From: Candidatus Peregrinibacteria bacterium
Lineage (GTDB): Bacteria; Patescibacteriota; Gracilibacteria; UBA1369; PNNO01
Assembly: GCA_030595015.1 (NCBI GenBank)
Contig: JAUVDZ010000060.1
Coordinates: 1 to 7,210, forward strand
DNA length: 7,210 bases
Direction: 5' to 3'
The notes under the pieces were generated by a model. It did not search any database. It worked only from the letters and a program-made list of their open reading frames with translations, and was not told where the DNA came from. Shown here piece by piece: positions 1 through 6,410 of this stretch (position 1 is the stretch's first letter; the number at the start of each line of letters is the position of its first letter). Position numbers and translations under genes: made by a program.

Positions 1-687
1 TTGAGCGATTTTTTTAAGTTTTTTTGCATCATTTACTACGTTTGCAATAATTTCCATTGTGTCGGCAGTTCCAGCAGGGCTGGTAATTGCACGAGACGAT
101 GTTTTTGGCATTGTATAGCCAAGAGAAGTGATCATCGGAACTACAAGTAATGTAGTTCGATTACCCGGAACTCCACCAATACAATGTTTATCCATTACGA
201 TTTTCTTTTTGAATTCTAATGTTTCGCCATGTTTTACAATTGCTCGTGTTAGATTTGCAGTTTCATCATCTGAAAGTCCATTACAAAAACATGCAGAAAC
301 AAAATAAGTCATTTCAATATCAGATAGGTCATCATTTACAACATCTAAAATAATTGAATCTAATTCTTCTGAAGTTAATTCTTCACCTTCGAGTTTTTTT
401 GTAATAAATTTGTCTGATTCTGGTTTTGGAGCGATGCAAACAGTAACTTTGTCGCCTTTTTTTACTTTTAATTTATCCCATGTTTCAGCGAATAAGCCGA
501 CTTCGTTATTGCCGAGTTCTTTTCCTTCACTGATGTCGAGAATTGCTGTTAAATCTCTTCTTCCCACTTTAATATCAACTCGGTCAGCTGCTCTTAAATC
601 TAATTCTTTAGCTGCATGTTCGTTAACAATTGCGATGTATTTATGTCCCACTCGCATTGGAATTCTTTTGGGTCGTAGTTGTAACAT
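1..687 (-). CDS. deoA: AMP phosphorylase (archaeal DeoA type), N-terminal 229 residues, cut by window edge
   Basis: The visible part holds the N-terminal domain (about residues 1-85), the helical domain typical of the pyrimidine-nucleoside phosphorylase fold (about 100-160), and the start of the catalytic domain. Family motifs are DKHCIGGVPGNRTT (166-179), which binds phosphate, and KTSSRAITSPAGTADTME (195-212). The second motif separates AMP phosphorylase from thymidine phosphorylase, which has a glycine-rich GRGLGHTGGT-like sequence there. The family converts AMP (also CMP and UMP) plus phosphate into the free base and ribose 1,5-bisphosphate in the cytoplasm, the first step of the AMP/RuBisCO salvage route. 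The full family protein is about 500 residues, so more than half lies outside the window. ATG at 687 is the only possible start, since a stop codon lies five codons upstream in frame. No Shine-Dalgarno sequence precedes it. It begins 20 bases after the ackA stop codon, so it is probably the third gene of a pta-ackA-deoA operon. Family assignment is strong; substrate is inferred from the family. Confidence 0.92.
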   Translation of the reverse strand, partial: MLQLRPKRIPMRVGHKYIAIVNEHAAKELDLRAADRVDIKVGRRDLTAILDISEGKELGNNEVGLFAETWDKLKVKKGDKVTVCIAPKPESDKFITKKLEGEELTSEELDSIILDVVNDDLSDIEMTYFVSACFCNGLSDDETANLTRAIVKHGETLEFKKKIVMDKHCIGGVPGNRTTLLVVPMITSLGYTMPKTSSRAITSPAGTADTMEIIANVVNDAKKLKKIAQ

Positions 688-707
688 ATAAAAAGGTAAT
701 TAAGTAT

Positions 708-1862
708 TTACTTAACAATTTTAGAAACTTCGCGCGCAATTTGCAATCCCTCATTTGTTTTTATGACGAAAATTTTCACTTTACTCTTTTTTTCATGGAT
801 AATTTTTTCATTTTTTCGATTTTTTTTCGGATCTAATTTAACTCCTAAAAAATTTAAATATTTACAAATATCCCGTCGTAAATACCAGGCATTCTGACCA
901 ATTCCTGCAGTAAAAGTTATTGCATCCACTCCATTAAGTGCAGCAGCGTATGCGCCTATATGAAGCGCTATTTTGTATGCAAGCAGGTCTATAGTAATCA
1001 GTGCTTTCTTGTTTTTTTTCTTAGCTTTTGCCCAGATCTCTCTTACATCACTACTGAATCCTGAAACACCTAAAATGCCGGACTCATTATTTAAAATATG
1101 ATCAATTTTATCTGAATTTATCTTCTCTTTTTCCATTAAGTAAAAAACTATTGCGGGATCAATCGATCCTGATCTCGTTCCCATAGGAACTCCATCAAGT
1201 GGAGTAAAGCCCATAGAGGTTTCGATACATTTTCCATTTTTCACCGCACTTAAACTTGAACCATTTCCTAAATGGCAAGTTATGATTTTTTTATTTTTTG
1301 AACGTAGTAATTTATAAGTTTCATCAGAAATATATTTGTGTGATGTTCCATGAAAACCATATTTTCTAACTTTATATTTTTTATAATATTTTTCTGGGAT
1401 TGCGTAGTGGAATGCTTTTTCTGGAATTGTCTGATGAAAGGCAGTATCAAATATCGCAATATTTGGAATTCCTTTTAATAGCTTTTTGCAGGCGTTAATT
1501 CCTTCCAGATTTGGTGGGTTGTGAAGGGGAGCTAGTTCACTTAATTTTTTAATTGTCTTTTTAACTTGTGCAGTGATTTTTGTTGCATCGTGGTATTTTT
1601 CACCACCGTGAACAACTCTGTGTCCGATTGCGTCAATTTTTTCGTCTCCAATAATTTTTAGAGCTTCTTTTACTGCTTGTTCATGATTTTTTACTATTTT
1701 TTTATATTTTAATGGTTTGGATTTTGCCATTGCATCAATAAAACAAGTTTTGAGTCCAATTCCATCTACTATTCCTTTATATAGAGCTTTGAATTTTTTA
1801 TTTGAATCTAAAAGTTGGAATTTTAATGAAGATGAACCTGCATTTATTATTAAAATTTTCAT
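708..1862 (-). CDS. ackA: Acetate kinase
   Basis: This 384-residue protein is a complete acetate kinase of near-usual length (about 400). It transfers phosphate between acetyl phosphate and ADP, giving acetate and ATP in the cytoplasm. Family motifs appear in order: NAGSSSLK (7-14), GHRVVHGG (80-87), FDTAFHQ (138-144) with the catalytic-type Asp139, GFHGTSH (169-175) with His171, HLGNGSS (197-203), TRSGSIDP (229-236) with Arg230, and TAGIGQNA (318-325), where most homologues have GGIGEN. A C-terminal TNEGLQIA (369-376) supplies the conserved Glu371. Its ATG shares one base with the pta stop (TAATG), and there is no Shine-Dalgarno sequence, so translation probably depends on ribosomes finishing pta. 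The protein is lysine-rich, as expected in an AT-rich genome. Butyrate kinase is a distant relative, but motifs and length favour acetate kinase. Confidence 0.97.
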   Translation of the reverse strand: MKILIINAGSSSLKFQLLDSNKKFKALYKGIVDGIGLKTCFIDAMAKSKPLKYKKIVKNHEQAVKEALKIIGDEKIDAIGHRVVHGGEKYHDATKITAQVKKTIKKLSELAPLHNPPNLEGINACKKLLKGIPNIAIFDTAFHQTIPEKAFHYAIPEKYYKKYKVRKYGFHGTSHKYISDETYKLLRSKNKKIITCHLGNGSSLSAVKNGKCIETSMGFTPLDGVPMGTRSGSIDPAIVFYLMEKEKINSDKIDHILNNESGILGVSGFSSDVREIWAKAKKKNKKALITIDLLAYKIALHIGAYAAALNGVDAITFTAGIGQNAWYLRRDICKYLNFLGVKLDPKKNRKNEKIIHEKKSKVKIFVIKTNEGLQIAREVSKIVK

Positions 1863-2875
1863 TAGTTTTTAAATTTAGAATGTTTGATAGGTGTTTCAGA
1901 TGCTTCTAAAGTTGTGAAGGCAACTAAATTTGAAATATCTTTCCAGTGACATCCACGGGAAAGATCATTAATAGGTTTGTTTAGTCCTTGAAGAAGAGGT
2001 CCAATTGCTTTTGCTTTAGCCAATCTTTCAACTAATTTGTATGCGATATTTCCAGCTTCTAGACTAGGAAAAATTAAAACATTTGCATCTCCTTTTAAAA
2101 TAGATTTAGGAAATTTTTTCTTACAAACTTCTGGAACCAGAGCTGCATCAACCTGCATTTCACCTTCAACAATTAAGTCAGGATGTGCTGCTTTTAACAT
2201 TGCAGTAGCTTCGCGCACTTTATCAACATGTGGGTGCCGTGCGCTCCCTGCAGTTGAAAAACTTAACATCGCTATTTTTGGCTCAATTCCAAATTTACGA
2301 GCAGTTTCTGCTGTGTCTTCTGCAATATCAACAAGTTCGTGTGAATTTGGTTCAATAATTACTGCTGTATCAGCAAATAACAAAAGTCTTTTTTCTAAAA
2401 TCAAAAAGAAAACGCCTGAAACTTTATGAAATTTTTCTTTGGTTTTTATAATTTGAAGAGCAGGTCTAATAGTTTCTGCTGTTGAATAAGTTGTTCCTGA
2501 AACCATTCCATCTGCATCACCTAACTGCACCATCATTGTTCCAAAATAATTAAAATCCTCCATTTGTTTGAGGGTGTCTTCTTTGCTTATTCCCTTATGT
2601 TTTCGTAATTTATAAAATTCTTTCGCATATCGTTCGCGCGTTTCTCCTTTCATGTTATCCACTACCTTAACTTTACTCCAATCAATTTTCGCACTAATTT
2701 TTGTAGCGTGTTTTTTCATCTTTTCAATATCTCCAACTAAAATTGGATGCGCAGTTTTTTCTTTTAAAATTTGAGCACACGCTTTTAAAACCCGCGGTTC
2801 AAATCCTTCAGGCATAACAATTCTTTTAGGATTATTTTTAGCAAGAGTTTTTACGTATTTCATAAATTTTTGCAT
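1862..2875 (-). CDS. pta: Phosphate acetyltransferase (short form)
   Basis: The 337-residue protein is a single-domain phosphotransacetylase, without the N-terminal regulatory region found in long enterobacterial Pta. It interconverts acetyl-CoA plus phosphate with acetyl phosphate plus CoA, feeding the acetate kinase encoded directly downstream. Recognisable blocks are KRIVMPEG (17-24), GMVSGTTYSTAETIRPALQ (123-141), FADTAV (167-172), MLSFSTAGSARHP (203-215), GEMQVDAALVPEV (238-250), NVLIFPSLEAGN (265-276) and GPLLQGLNKPINDLSRG (292-308). These cover the CoA- and phosphate-binding regions of the family. I chose ATG 2875, which lies about 22 bases from the predicted transcription start. A second in-frame ATG at 2863 (residue 5) cannot be excluded. 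The leader is A-rich without a Shine-Dalgarno sequence. Phosphate butyryltransferase is the main alternative, but adjacency to ackA and the motifs favour Pta. Confidence 0.96.
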   Translation of the reverse strand: MQKFMKYVKTLAKNNPKRIVMPEGFEPRVLKACAQILKEKTAHPILVGDIEKMKKHATKISAKIDWSKVKVVDNMKGETRERYAKEFYKLRKHKGISKEDTLKQMEDFNYFGTMMVQLGDADGMVSGTTYSTAETIRPALQIIKTKEKFHKVSGVFFLILEKRLLLFADTAVIIEPNSHELVDIAEDTAETARKFGIEPKIAMLSFSTAGSARHPHVDKVREATAMLKAAHPDLIVEGEMQVDAALVPEVCKKKFPKSILKGDANVLIFPSLEAGNIAYKLVERLAKAKAIGPLLQGLNKPINDLSRGCHWKDISNLVAFTTLEASETPIKHSKFKN

Positions 2876-2904
2876 ATAATTTTTTACGTTTAATAACTCT
2901 AATG

Positions 2905-2932
2905 ATTATAACACAGAAAAAGACGAGCTCAA
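2905..2932 (-). promoter_or_regulatory. Extended -10 promoter for the pta-ackA-deoA operon
   Basis: Read on the minus strand, TTGAGC (2932-2927) and TATAAT (2910-2905) are separated by 16 bases. The -10 box is preceded by TG plus one base (TGTTATAAT), an extended -10 element. The predicted transcription start is near 2898, giving a leader of about 22 bases before the pta ATG at 2875. The -35 box lies inside the 3' arm of the upstream terminator hairpin. Inferred from sequence only. Confidence 0.7.
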
Positions 2933-2945
2933 GTGAACTCTTTTT
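2917..2945 (-). terminator. Intrinsic terminator after the PHP gene
   Basis: On the minus strand the RNA just past the PHP stop codon reads GAGUUC-ACUU-GAGCUC (2940-2925), a six-pair hairpin with one U-G wobble. It is followed by GUCUUUUU (2924-2917), and A-rich sequence on the other side could extend the pairing to the U tract. Read as plus-strand RNA the wobble becomes a C-A mismatch, so the minus-strand orientation is favoured. That matches termination of the gltX-to-PHP operon. The stem is short and loop small, so efficiency may be partial. Confidence 0.6.
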
Positions 2946-3660
2946 ACTTAACAAACAATTTTAAAAACTTTTTTACATATTCTAAAAAGATAAGTCGTGA
3001 TGTCATAGCTGCAATTCGAATCAGTTTCATTGGTTTTGAAACTATTTCTATTTTTCCTTCTCGAATTGAATCAAAAATTGCATTTGCACTTTTTTCAGTC
3101 GCATATACATATGAATATGTGTGATTTAAAAATTTCAGGACATGATTGTCCGCAGTTCCTAATAATGGCTTATTATGCAGCTTTGCTGCAGCTATAGCTT
3201 TTTTATTAAAATCAAATTTATGAGTATAAAAACTGCTAAATTCAATTGCATCAAATAAATCTATATTTTTATCGAGGTTTGGTCCCAGACTTAAAAGGCC
3301 TAAAGGAAAAGGGTGATACGGGTGGGCTGCAAAAATTAATGAATCAGGATTCGCATCTCGATATTTTCGCAACTCATCAAAGGTATTGATTTTTAAAGCT
3401 TCTTTTTTTGCATTAATAATAACTACATGATTTTTTTCTACTGTTTTTTCCATTCCAGGTAAAAGCAAAATCCCTTTACTCGCAGCGTATTCTTCAAGTT
3501 CTTGAGTATGAGCTATTTTATTATGGCAGGTGATAGCTAAAACATCGTAATCATGGCTGTGAGCACGATCAATTAAAGCTTTATCACTATGAAATAAGCA
3601 ATCTTCAGGATCACTTTTGGTATGTGCATGAAATTGTACTTTATATTTATTAGAAAGCAT
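2944..3660 (-). CDS. PHP-domain metal-dependent phosphoesterase
   Basis: The protein is about 238 residues and consists of one PHP domain. The metal-ligand set is visible: HAH (11-13) with Asp17, His46 in TCHN, Glu71 in PGME, His113 in AAHP with a further His116, and the closing DNH (171-173). PHP proteins are usually Mn/Fe/Zn-dependent phosphoesterases acting on nucleotides, sugar phosphates or histidinol phosphate. The substrate cannot be read from sequence, and no polymerase or other domain is attached. The last 25 residues are basic and hydrophobic (LIFLEYVKKFLKLF) and could form an amphipathic helix. The start at 3660 is preferred: it precedes the domain directly, has GGA at a fair distance upstream, and gives an 11-base overlap with the lipoprotein gene. 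In-frame ATGs at 3672, 3693 and 3696 would overlap it further. It is the last gene of the gltX operon, followed by a terminator. Confidence 0.85.
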   Translation of the reverse strand: MLSNKYKVQFHAHTKSDPEDCLFHSDKALIDRAHSHDYDVLAITCHNKIAHTQELEEYAASKGILLLPGMEKTVEKNHVVIINAKKEALKINTFDELRKYRDANPDSLIFAAHPYHPFPLGLLSLGPNLDKNIDLFDAIEFSSFYTHKFDFNKKAIAAAKLHNKPLLGTADNHVLKFLNHTYSYVYATEKSANAIFDSIREGKIEIVSKPMKLIRIAAMTSRLIFLEYVKKFLKLFVK

Positions 3661-3916
3661 CTGAGATTCCATCAGCAGTATTTTTAACGTCATCAATTGT
3701 TTTCATTGTAGCGTCAGCAGTTCCTTTAACTGTATCAACAGCATTATTTACAGCATCAACCGTACCTTCTATATCATTTTTAACGTTGTTTACTCCATCA
3801 GCAACATTGTTGTATGAGTCTGTAGCATCAGTCGCTAGATTGTTTGCTTCCTGGCATCCAGTTAACGCAAATAATAGGATTCCGCTAACAATGAGTGTTA
3901 AAAGTTTTTTCATCAT
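3650..3916 (-). CDS. Small lipoprotein with helical repeats
   Basis: This 88-residue protein has a classic lipoprotein signal: two lysines, a hydrophobic stretch, and a lipobox LTGC ending at Cys21, where signal peptidase II would cut and lipid would be attached. In a cell without an outer membrane it would sit on the outer face of the cytoplasmic membrane. The mature part of about 67 residues is rich in Asn, Asp, Ala, Val and Thr. It repeats a pattern of Val or Ile every three to four residues (VNNVKNDI, VDAVNNAVDTVKGTADA, IDDVKNTADGI), which suggests a helix or coiled coil. No enzyme motif is seen and I do not recognise the family. The start overlaps the zinc-ribbon stop as ATGATG: either ATG (3916 or 3913) couples translation to the upstream gene, and no Shine-Dalgarno sequence is present. 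It overlaps the PHP gene by 11 bases. Confidence 0.85.
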   Translation of the reverse strand: MMKKLLTLIVSGILLFALTGCQEANNLATDATDSYNNVADGVNNVKNDIEGTVDAVNNAVDTVKGTADATMKTIDDVKNTADGISDAF

Positions 3917-4215
3917 TTTTTAGGATTAGATGATTTGAATAATTGTTTAAAGTCGCCATTAAAACTTTCTAAAAAATCTTCCATTTCATTTACATCTCTT
4001 TTTGAAATAACTGAATTATGCTTTCTGTCAGGGTGAATCCCTGCATTTGCCATCGTTACATAACCGCATTTACTACACTCTAAAGAAAAGATACCTTCAT
4101 CTTCAGTTGTAATTATAACTTTTATATTTTTATACAAAAATTTCTTATCACAATGCGTACAAGGTAAAGTTTGCTTCAAGTGCTGTACAAGATGTTTTAA
4201 TTTGTCGAATCTCAT
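3913..4215 (-). CDS. Zinc-ribbon protein of unknown function
   Basis: The 100-residue protein has two CxxC pairs, PCTHC (18-22) and ECSKC (residues 47-51), about 25 residues apart. Beta-rich sequence lies between them, the layout of a four-cysteine zinc ribbon. The C-terminal part is acidic and helical (DVNEMEDFLESFNGDFKQLF, about 74-93). It resembles hypothetical zinc-ribbon proteins I associate with CPR genomes, but that is from memory and not a search. No catalytic residues or membrane segments are seen. A nucleic-acid or protein-binding role is possible, but unproven. It starts 33 bases after gltX ends and its TGA stop lies inside the ATGATG start of the lipoprotein gene. That TGA is the only one among the visible stops. 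Only a weak AAGA precedes the start. Confidence 0.8.
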   Translation of the reverse strand: MRFDKLKHLVQHLKQTLPCTHCDKKFLYKNIKVIITTEDEGIFSLECSKCGYVTMANAGIHPDRKHNSVISKRDVNEMEDFLESFNGDFKQLFKSSNPKK

Positions 4216-4248
4216 ATTATCTTTTTAAGGTAGTTTATTCTATACTTT

Positions 4249-5832
4249 CTAAGCAGCATTTTCAAGCTTATCTAATGCATTTTGTATTCGTTCTAGGGAT
4301 TGGTCTTTTCCTAGAACCCAAGCCACTTCAAAAACTCCTGGAGAGAATTGTTCACCAGTTAAAGCAGCTCTTAAAGGCCAGAAAACCTGTCCGTTTTTAA
4401 ATCCTAATTCTTCAACAGTCGTGAGCAGGATTTCTTTAATTTTTTCTTCGTCTTCAAATGAGTCAAAATCATTGAATTTCTCTTTAATTTTCTCCAATGC
4501 AGTCTTCGCAGTTGCAAAATCTACCTTCATTTTTTCGTGTGTCAAAAGTTCTGCGTCATATTCTTTGTCCTCGAAATAAAAGCTAACATATTCATTGATA
4601 TTCTTATGATCTTTCAGGATTTTTTCTTCAACTGTTAAAAGGACTTTTCTTAAAAAATCATCATCTTCCTTATATGCATCAGCAAGCGAATTAAAGCACA
4701 TTGTTTTTAACTCAGTTGTTCTGTGTTCAAAGAATTCTTTAGCATTTTCAGGATCGTTGAACTTAAACTTAAATTCTCCTTTTTTAGGAGACTCAATTTG
4801 AACATTTTGATCGAGTTTTTTTGCAAATTTATGAAGTCCATCATGGAATTTTCGACGACTCCATTGCCAATTGAACCAATCTAGCTTTTCAATATCAAAA
4901 ATTGCACCTGCTTTATGAACTTTCTCAATTGAAAACAGCTCAACAAGCTCTTCTAAATTTAAAATTTCCTCACTATCTCCACCAGGATGCCATCCAAGGA
5001 AGGCAATAAAGTTAATAATCGCTTCTTTTGAATATCCCTTCTTTATATAGTCTTCAACAGAAACATCACCCTGACGTTTACTAAGTTTTGTACGATCTTT
5101 ATTTAAAAGTAGTGCAATATGTGCAAATTCAGGAGGATCCCATTCAAAAGATTCATATAAAAGAATATGTTTTGGCGCTGAAGGGAGCCATTCCTCTCCA
5201 CGGATAACATGAGTGATTTCCATTAAGTGGTCATCAATAACATTTGCTAATTGATAAGTAGGGAAGCCATCAGATTTTAATAAAACATGATCGTCCAGAG
5301 TTTTTGCAGCAAAAGTTACGTTTCCACGAACTAAATCTTTAAATTTAACTAGTTTTTCTAAAGGGATTTTTTGTCTAACAACAAATGATTTTCTTTCATC
5401 GAGGTTTTTTTGAATTTCTTCGTCTGAGAGATAAAGACAATGGCGATCATACATCGGAGCTTTTTTAGATTTCTCCTGATGTTCGCGCATTTCTGTAAGT
5501 CTTTCTGCTGTACAAAAGCATCTGTATGCATGTTTCTTTTCTAAAAGTTCTTCTGCATGTTTTTGATATATTTCAGTTCTTTGAGATTGAATATATGGTT
5601 CGTATGGGCCTCCTTTATGTGGACTTTCATCCGGAGTGATGCCAGCCCAGTCTAACATTTCCATTAAATGAGCAGTTGCTCCTTCAACTTCTCTTTTTTG
5701 ATCGGTGTCTTCTATTCTAAGTACAAATTGTCCGTCGTGTTTTTTAGCCAACAAGTAGCTGTATAAAGCGGTTCTTAGTCCTCCTACATGTAAGTAGCCG
5801 GTTGGTGATGGTGCAAAGCGTGTTCGTATCAT
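4249..5832 (-). CDS. gltX: Glutamyl-tRNA synthetase
   Basis: The 527-residue protein is a bacterial-type class I glutamyl-tRNA synthetase. It charges tRNA with glutamate in the cytoplasm using ATP. The N-terminal Rossmann domain starts RFAPSPTG (5-12), with HVGG (15-18) as the HIGH motif, then LRIEDTD (38-44). HVIRGEEWLPSAPKH (208-222) marks the glutamate/ATP-site region, and KLSKR (249-253) is the KMSKS motif. Cys105, Cys107 and Cys132 lie where bacterial enzymes often bind zinc. The anticodon-binding region fills the rest, ending in LRAALTGEQFSPG. The protein is somewhat longer than the usual 470-500 residues, apparently from lysine- and acid-rich insertions after residue 340. Whether it also charges tRNA-Gln, as in bacteria that use GatCAB, cannot be decided here. 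ATG 5832 gives the motif at the usual distance; no Shine-Dalgarno sequence is seen. It leads a four-gene operon. Confidence 0.97.
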   Translation of the reverse strand: MIRTRFAPSPTGYLHVGGLRTALYSYLLAKKHDGQFVLRIEDTDQKREVEGATAHLMEMLDWAGITPDESPHKGGPYEPYIQSQRTEIYQKHAEELLEKKHAYRCFCTAERLTEMREHQEKSKKAPMYDRHCLYLSDEEIQKNLDERKSFVVRQKIPLEKLVKFKDLVRGNVTFAAKTLDDHVLLKSDGFPTYQLANVIDDHLMEITHVIRGEEWLPSAPKHILLYESFEWDPPEFAHIALLLNKDRTKLSKRQGDVSVEDYIKKGYSKEAIINFIAFLGWHPGGDSEEILNLEELVELFSIEKVHKAGAIFDIEKLDWFNWQWSRRKFHDGLHKFAKKLDQNVQIESPKKGEFKFKFNDPENAKEFFEHRTTELKTMCFNSLADAYKEDDDFLRKVLLTVEEKILKDHKNINEYVSFYFEDKEYDAELLTHEKMKVDFATAKTALEKIKEKFNDFDSFEDEEKIKEILLTTVEELGFKNGQVFWPLRAALTGEQFSPGVFEVAWVLGKDQSLERIQNALDKLENAA

Positions 5833-5856
5833 TGTATATAGTTAATTTCGCGAGTA

Positions 5857-5865
5857 ATAATAGCA
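5857..5865 (-). promoter_or_regulatory. Extended -10 promoter for gltX
   Basis: Read on the minus strand, TGCTATTAT (5865-5857) is an extended -10 element (TG, one base, TATTAT). Transcription would start near 5850, leaving a leader of about 18 bases before ATG 5832. No good -35 box is found at the normal distance, which is compatible with extended -10 promoters. It lies back to back with the plus-strand promoter at 5875-5904. Confidence 0.5.
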
Positions 5866-5866
5866 G

Positions 5867-5890
5867 AAATCGATTTGACTTTGAATTCAA
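5867..5890. promoter_or_regulatory. Two adjacent perfect 10-base palindromes between divergent promoters
   Basis: AAATCGATTT (5867-5876) and TTGAATTCAA (5881-5890) are each perfect palindromes, with centres 14 bases apart. The first overlaps the start of the plus-strand -35 box and the second fills the spacer, so a bound repressor could affect both divergent promoters. Short AT-rich palindromes also arise by chance, so this is only a candidate operator. Confidence 0.25.
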
Positions 5891-5904
5891 TTTACATATA
5901 GAAT
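5875..5904 (+). promoter_or_regulatory. Promoter for the structured RNA
   Basis: TTGACT (5875-5880) matches the -35 consensus at five of six bases. It is followed by TAGAAT (5899-5904) after 18 bases, or TATAGA (5897-5902) after 16. The predicted start is near 5911, about 90 bases before the GC-rich structured core. This is the best plus-strand match upstream of the RNA. A start closer to the core, or later processing, is also possible. Confidence 0.5.
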
Positions 5905-6312
5905 CCATTTCCACTTCATATATTAAGTGTGTTCATTCAGAAATCCCTGTTTATAGATTTAACTAGTTTGATAGTTTAATGCAGAGAAAAGTTCCTTTCA
6001 AACGATCCCAACCTAACATTGTCTTAGAGGAATAGAGCTGCTTGCTACGCTGGATTTGGATGCACATGTGCCAGTGCGTTCATCTGCTCCCTGGCAAAGC
6101 GAGAAGACCTTAAGTAGCTGTATTGAGCGCTCACTGCGCCGCGTTCAACAGCGAAAGAAAAGGTGGATTGCAGGTGCCCCCTGGGGCCTAACTCCCCTCA
6201 TGTGTGGCTGGCATGATCTGCTCGTCCTCATGAAGACAAAACAAGTATCGTTGCGAAGGACAAAATCTGCAGAAAGTAGTATCAAACAGGGTGATTTCTA
6301 AAGACGTAGTTC

Positions 6313-6394
6313 GTTTGTTGGATAATGCAGCGCATCGCCTAAAATGGTTGTTAGCGCATTAAACGCCCGCAAAATCGGGATCCAACTTACAAAC
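6313..6394 (+). other. 3' domain of the structured RNA: closed multi-helix module
   Basis: GUUGGAU (6317-6323) pairs perfectly with AUCCAAC (6380-6386). GUUU (6313-6316) can continue with AAAC (6391-6394) across a four-base bulge. Inside lie two hairpins: AAUGC plus GC (6324-6331) with GC plus GCAUU (6354-6360), and CCCG-CAAAAU-CGGG (6366-6379). The nesting is complete, so this should fold independently. Confidence 0.55.
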
Positions 6395-6410
6395 ATACCT
6401 TAAGAAATCT

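Noticed and set aside
410..836. Plus-strand open frames opposite deoA and ackA
   Set aside because: They are antisense to strongly supported genes and have no family features.
2037..2429. Plus-strand open frame of 130 codons opposite pta
   Set aside because: Antisense shadow of well-conserved pta motifs; no promoter or ribosome binding site.
2933..3124. Plus-strand open frame of 63 codons opposite the PHP gene
   Set aside because: It overlaps the terminator and is antisense to the conserved gene; no supporting signal.
3913..3915. UGA recoded as glycine
   Set aside because: Reading through would only add a few residues beyond a normal protein end, and no gene in the window has an internal UGA.
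6208..6245. Ribozyme-like core (HDV-like GGCUGGCAUG, or hammerhead-like on the minus strand)
   Set aside because: Only short fragments resemble these motifs; the required catalytic core and helices could not be completed.
6056..6301. Plus-strand open frame of 81 codons inside the structured RNA
   Set aside because: It lies across several strong helices, has no ribosome binding site, and its protein is arginine-, serine- and tryptophan-rich with no recognisable motif. It fits chance opening in a GC-rich RNA gene.
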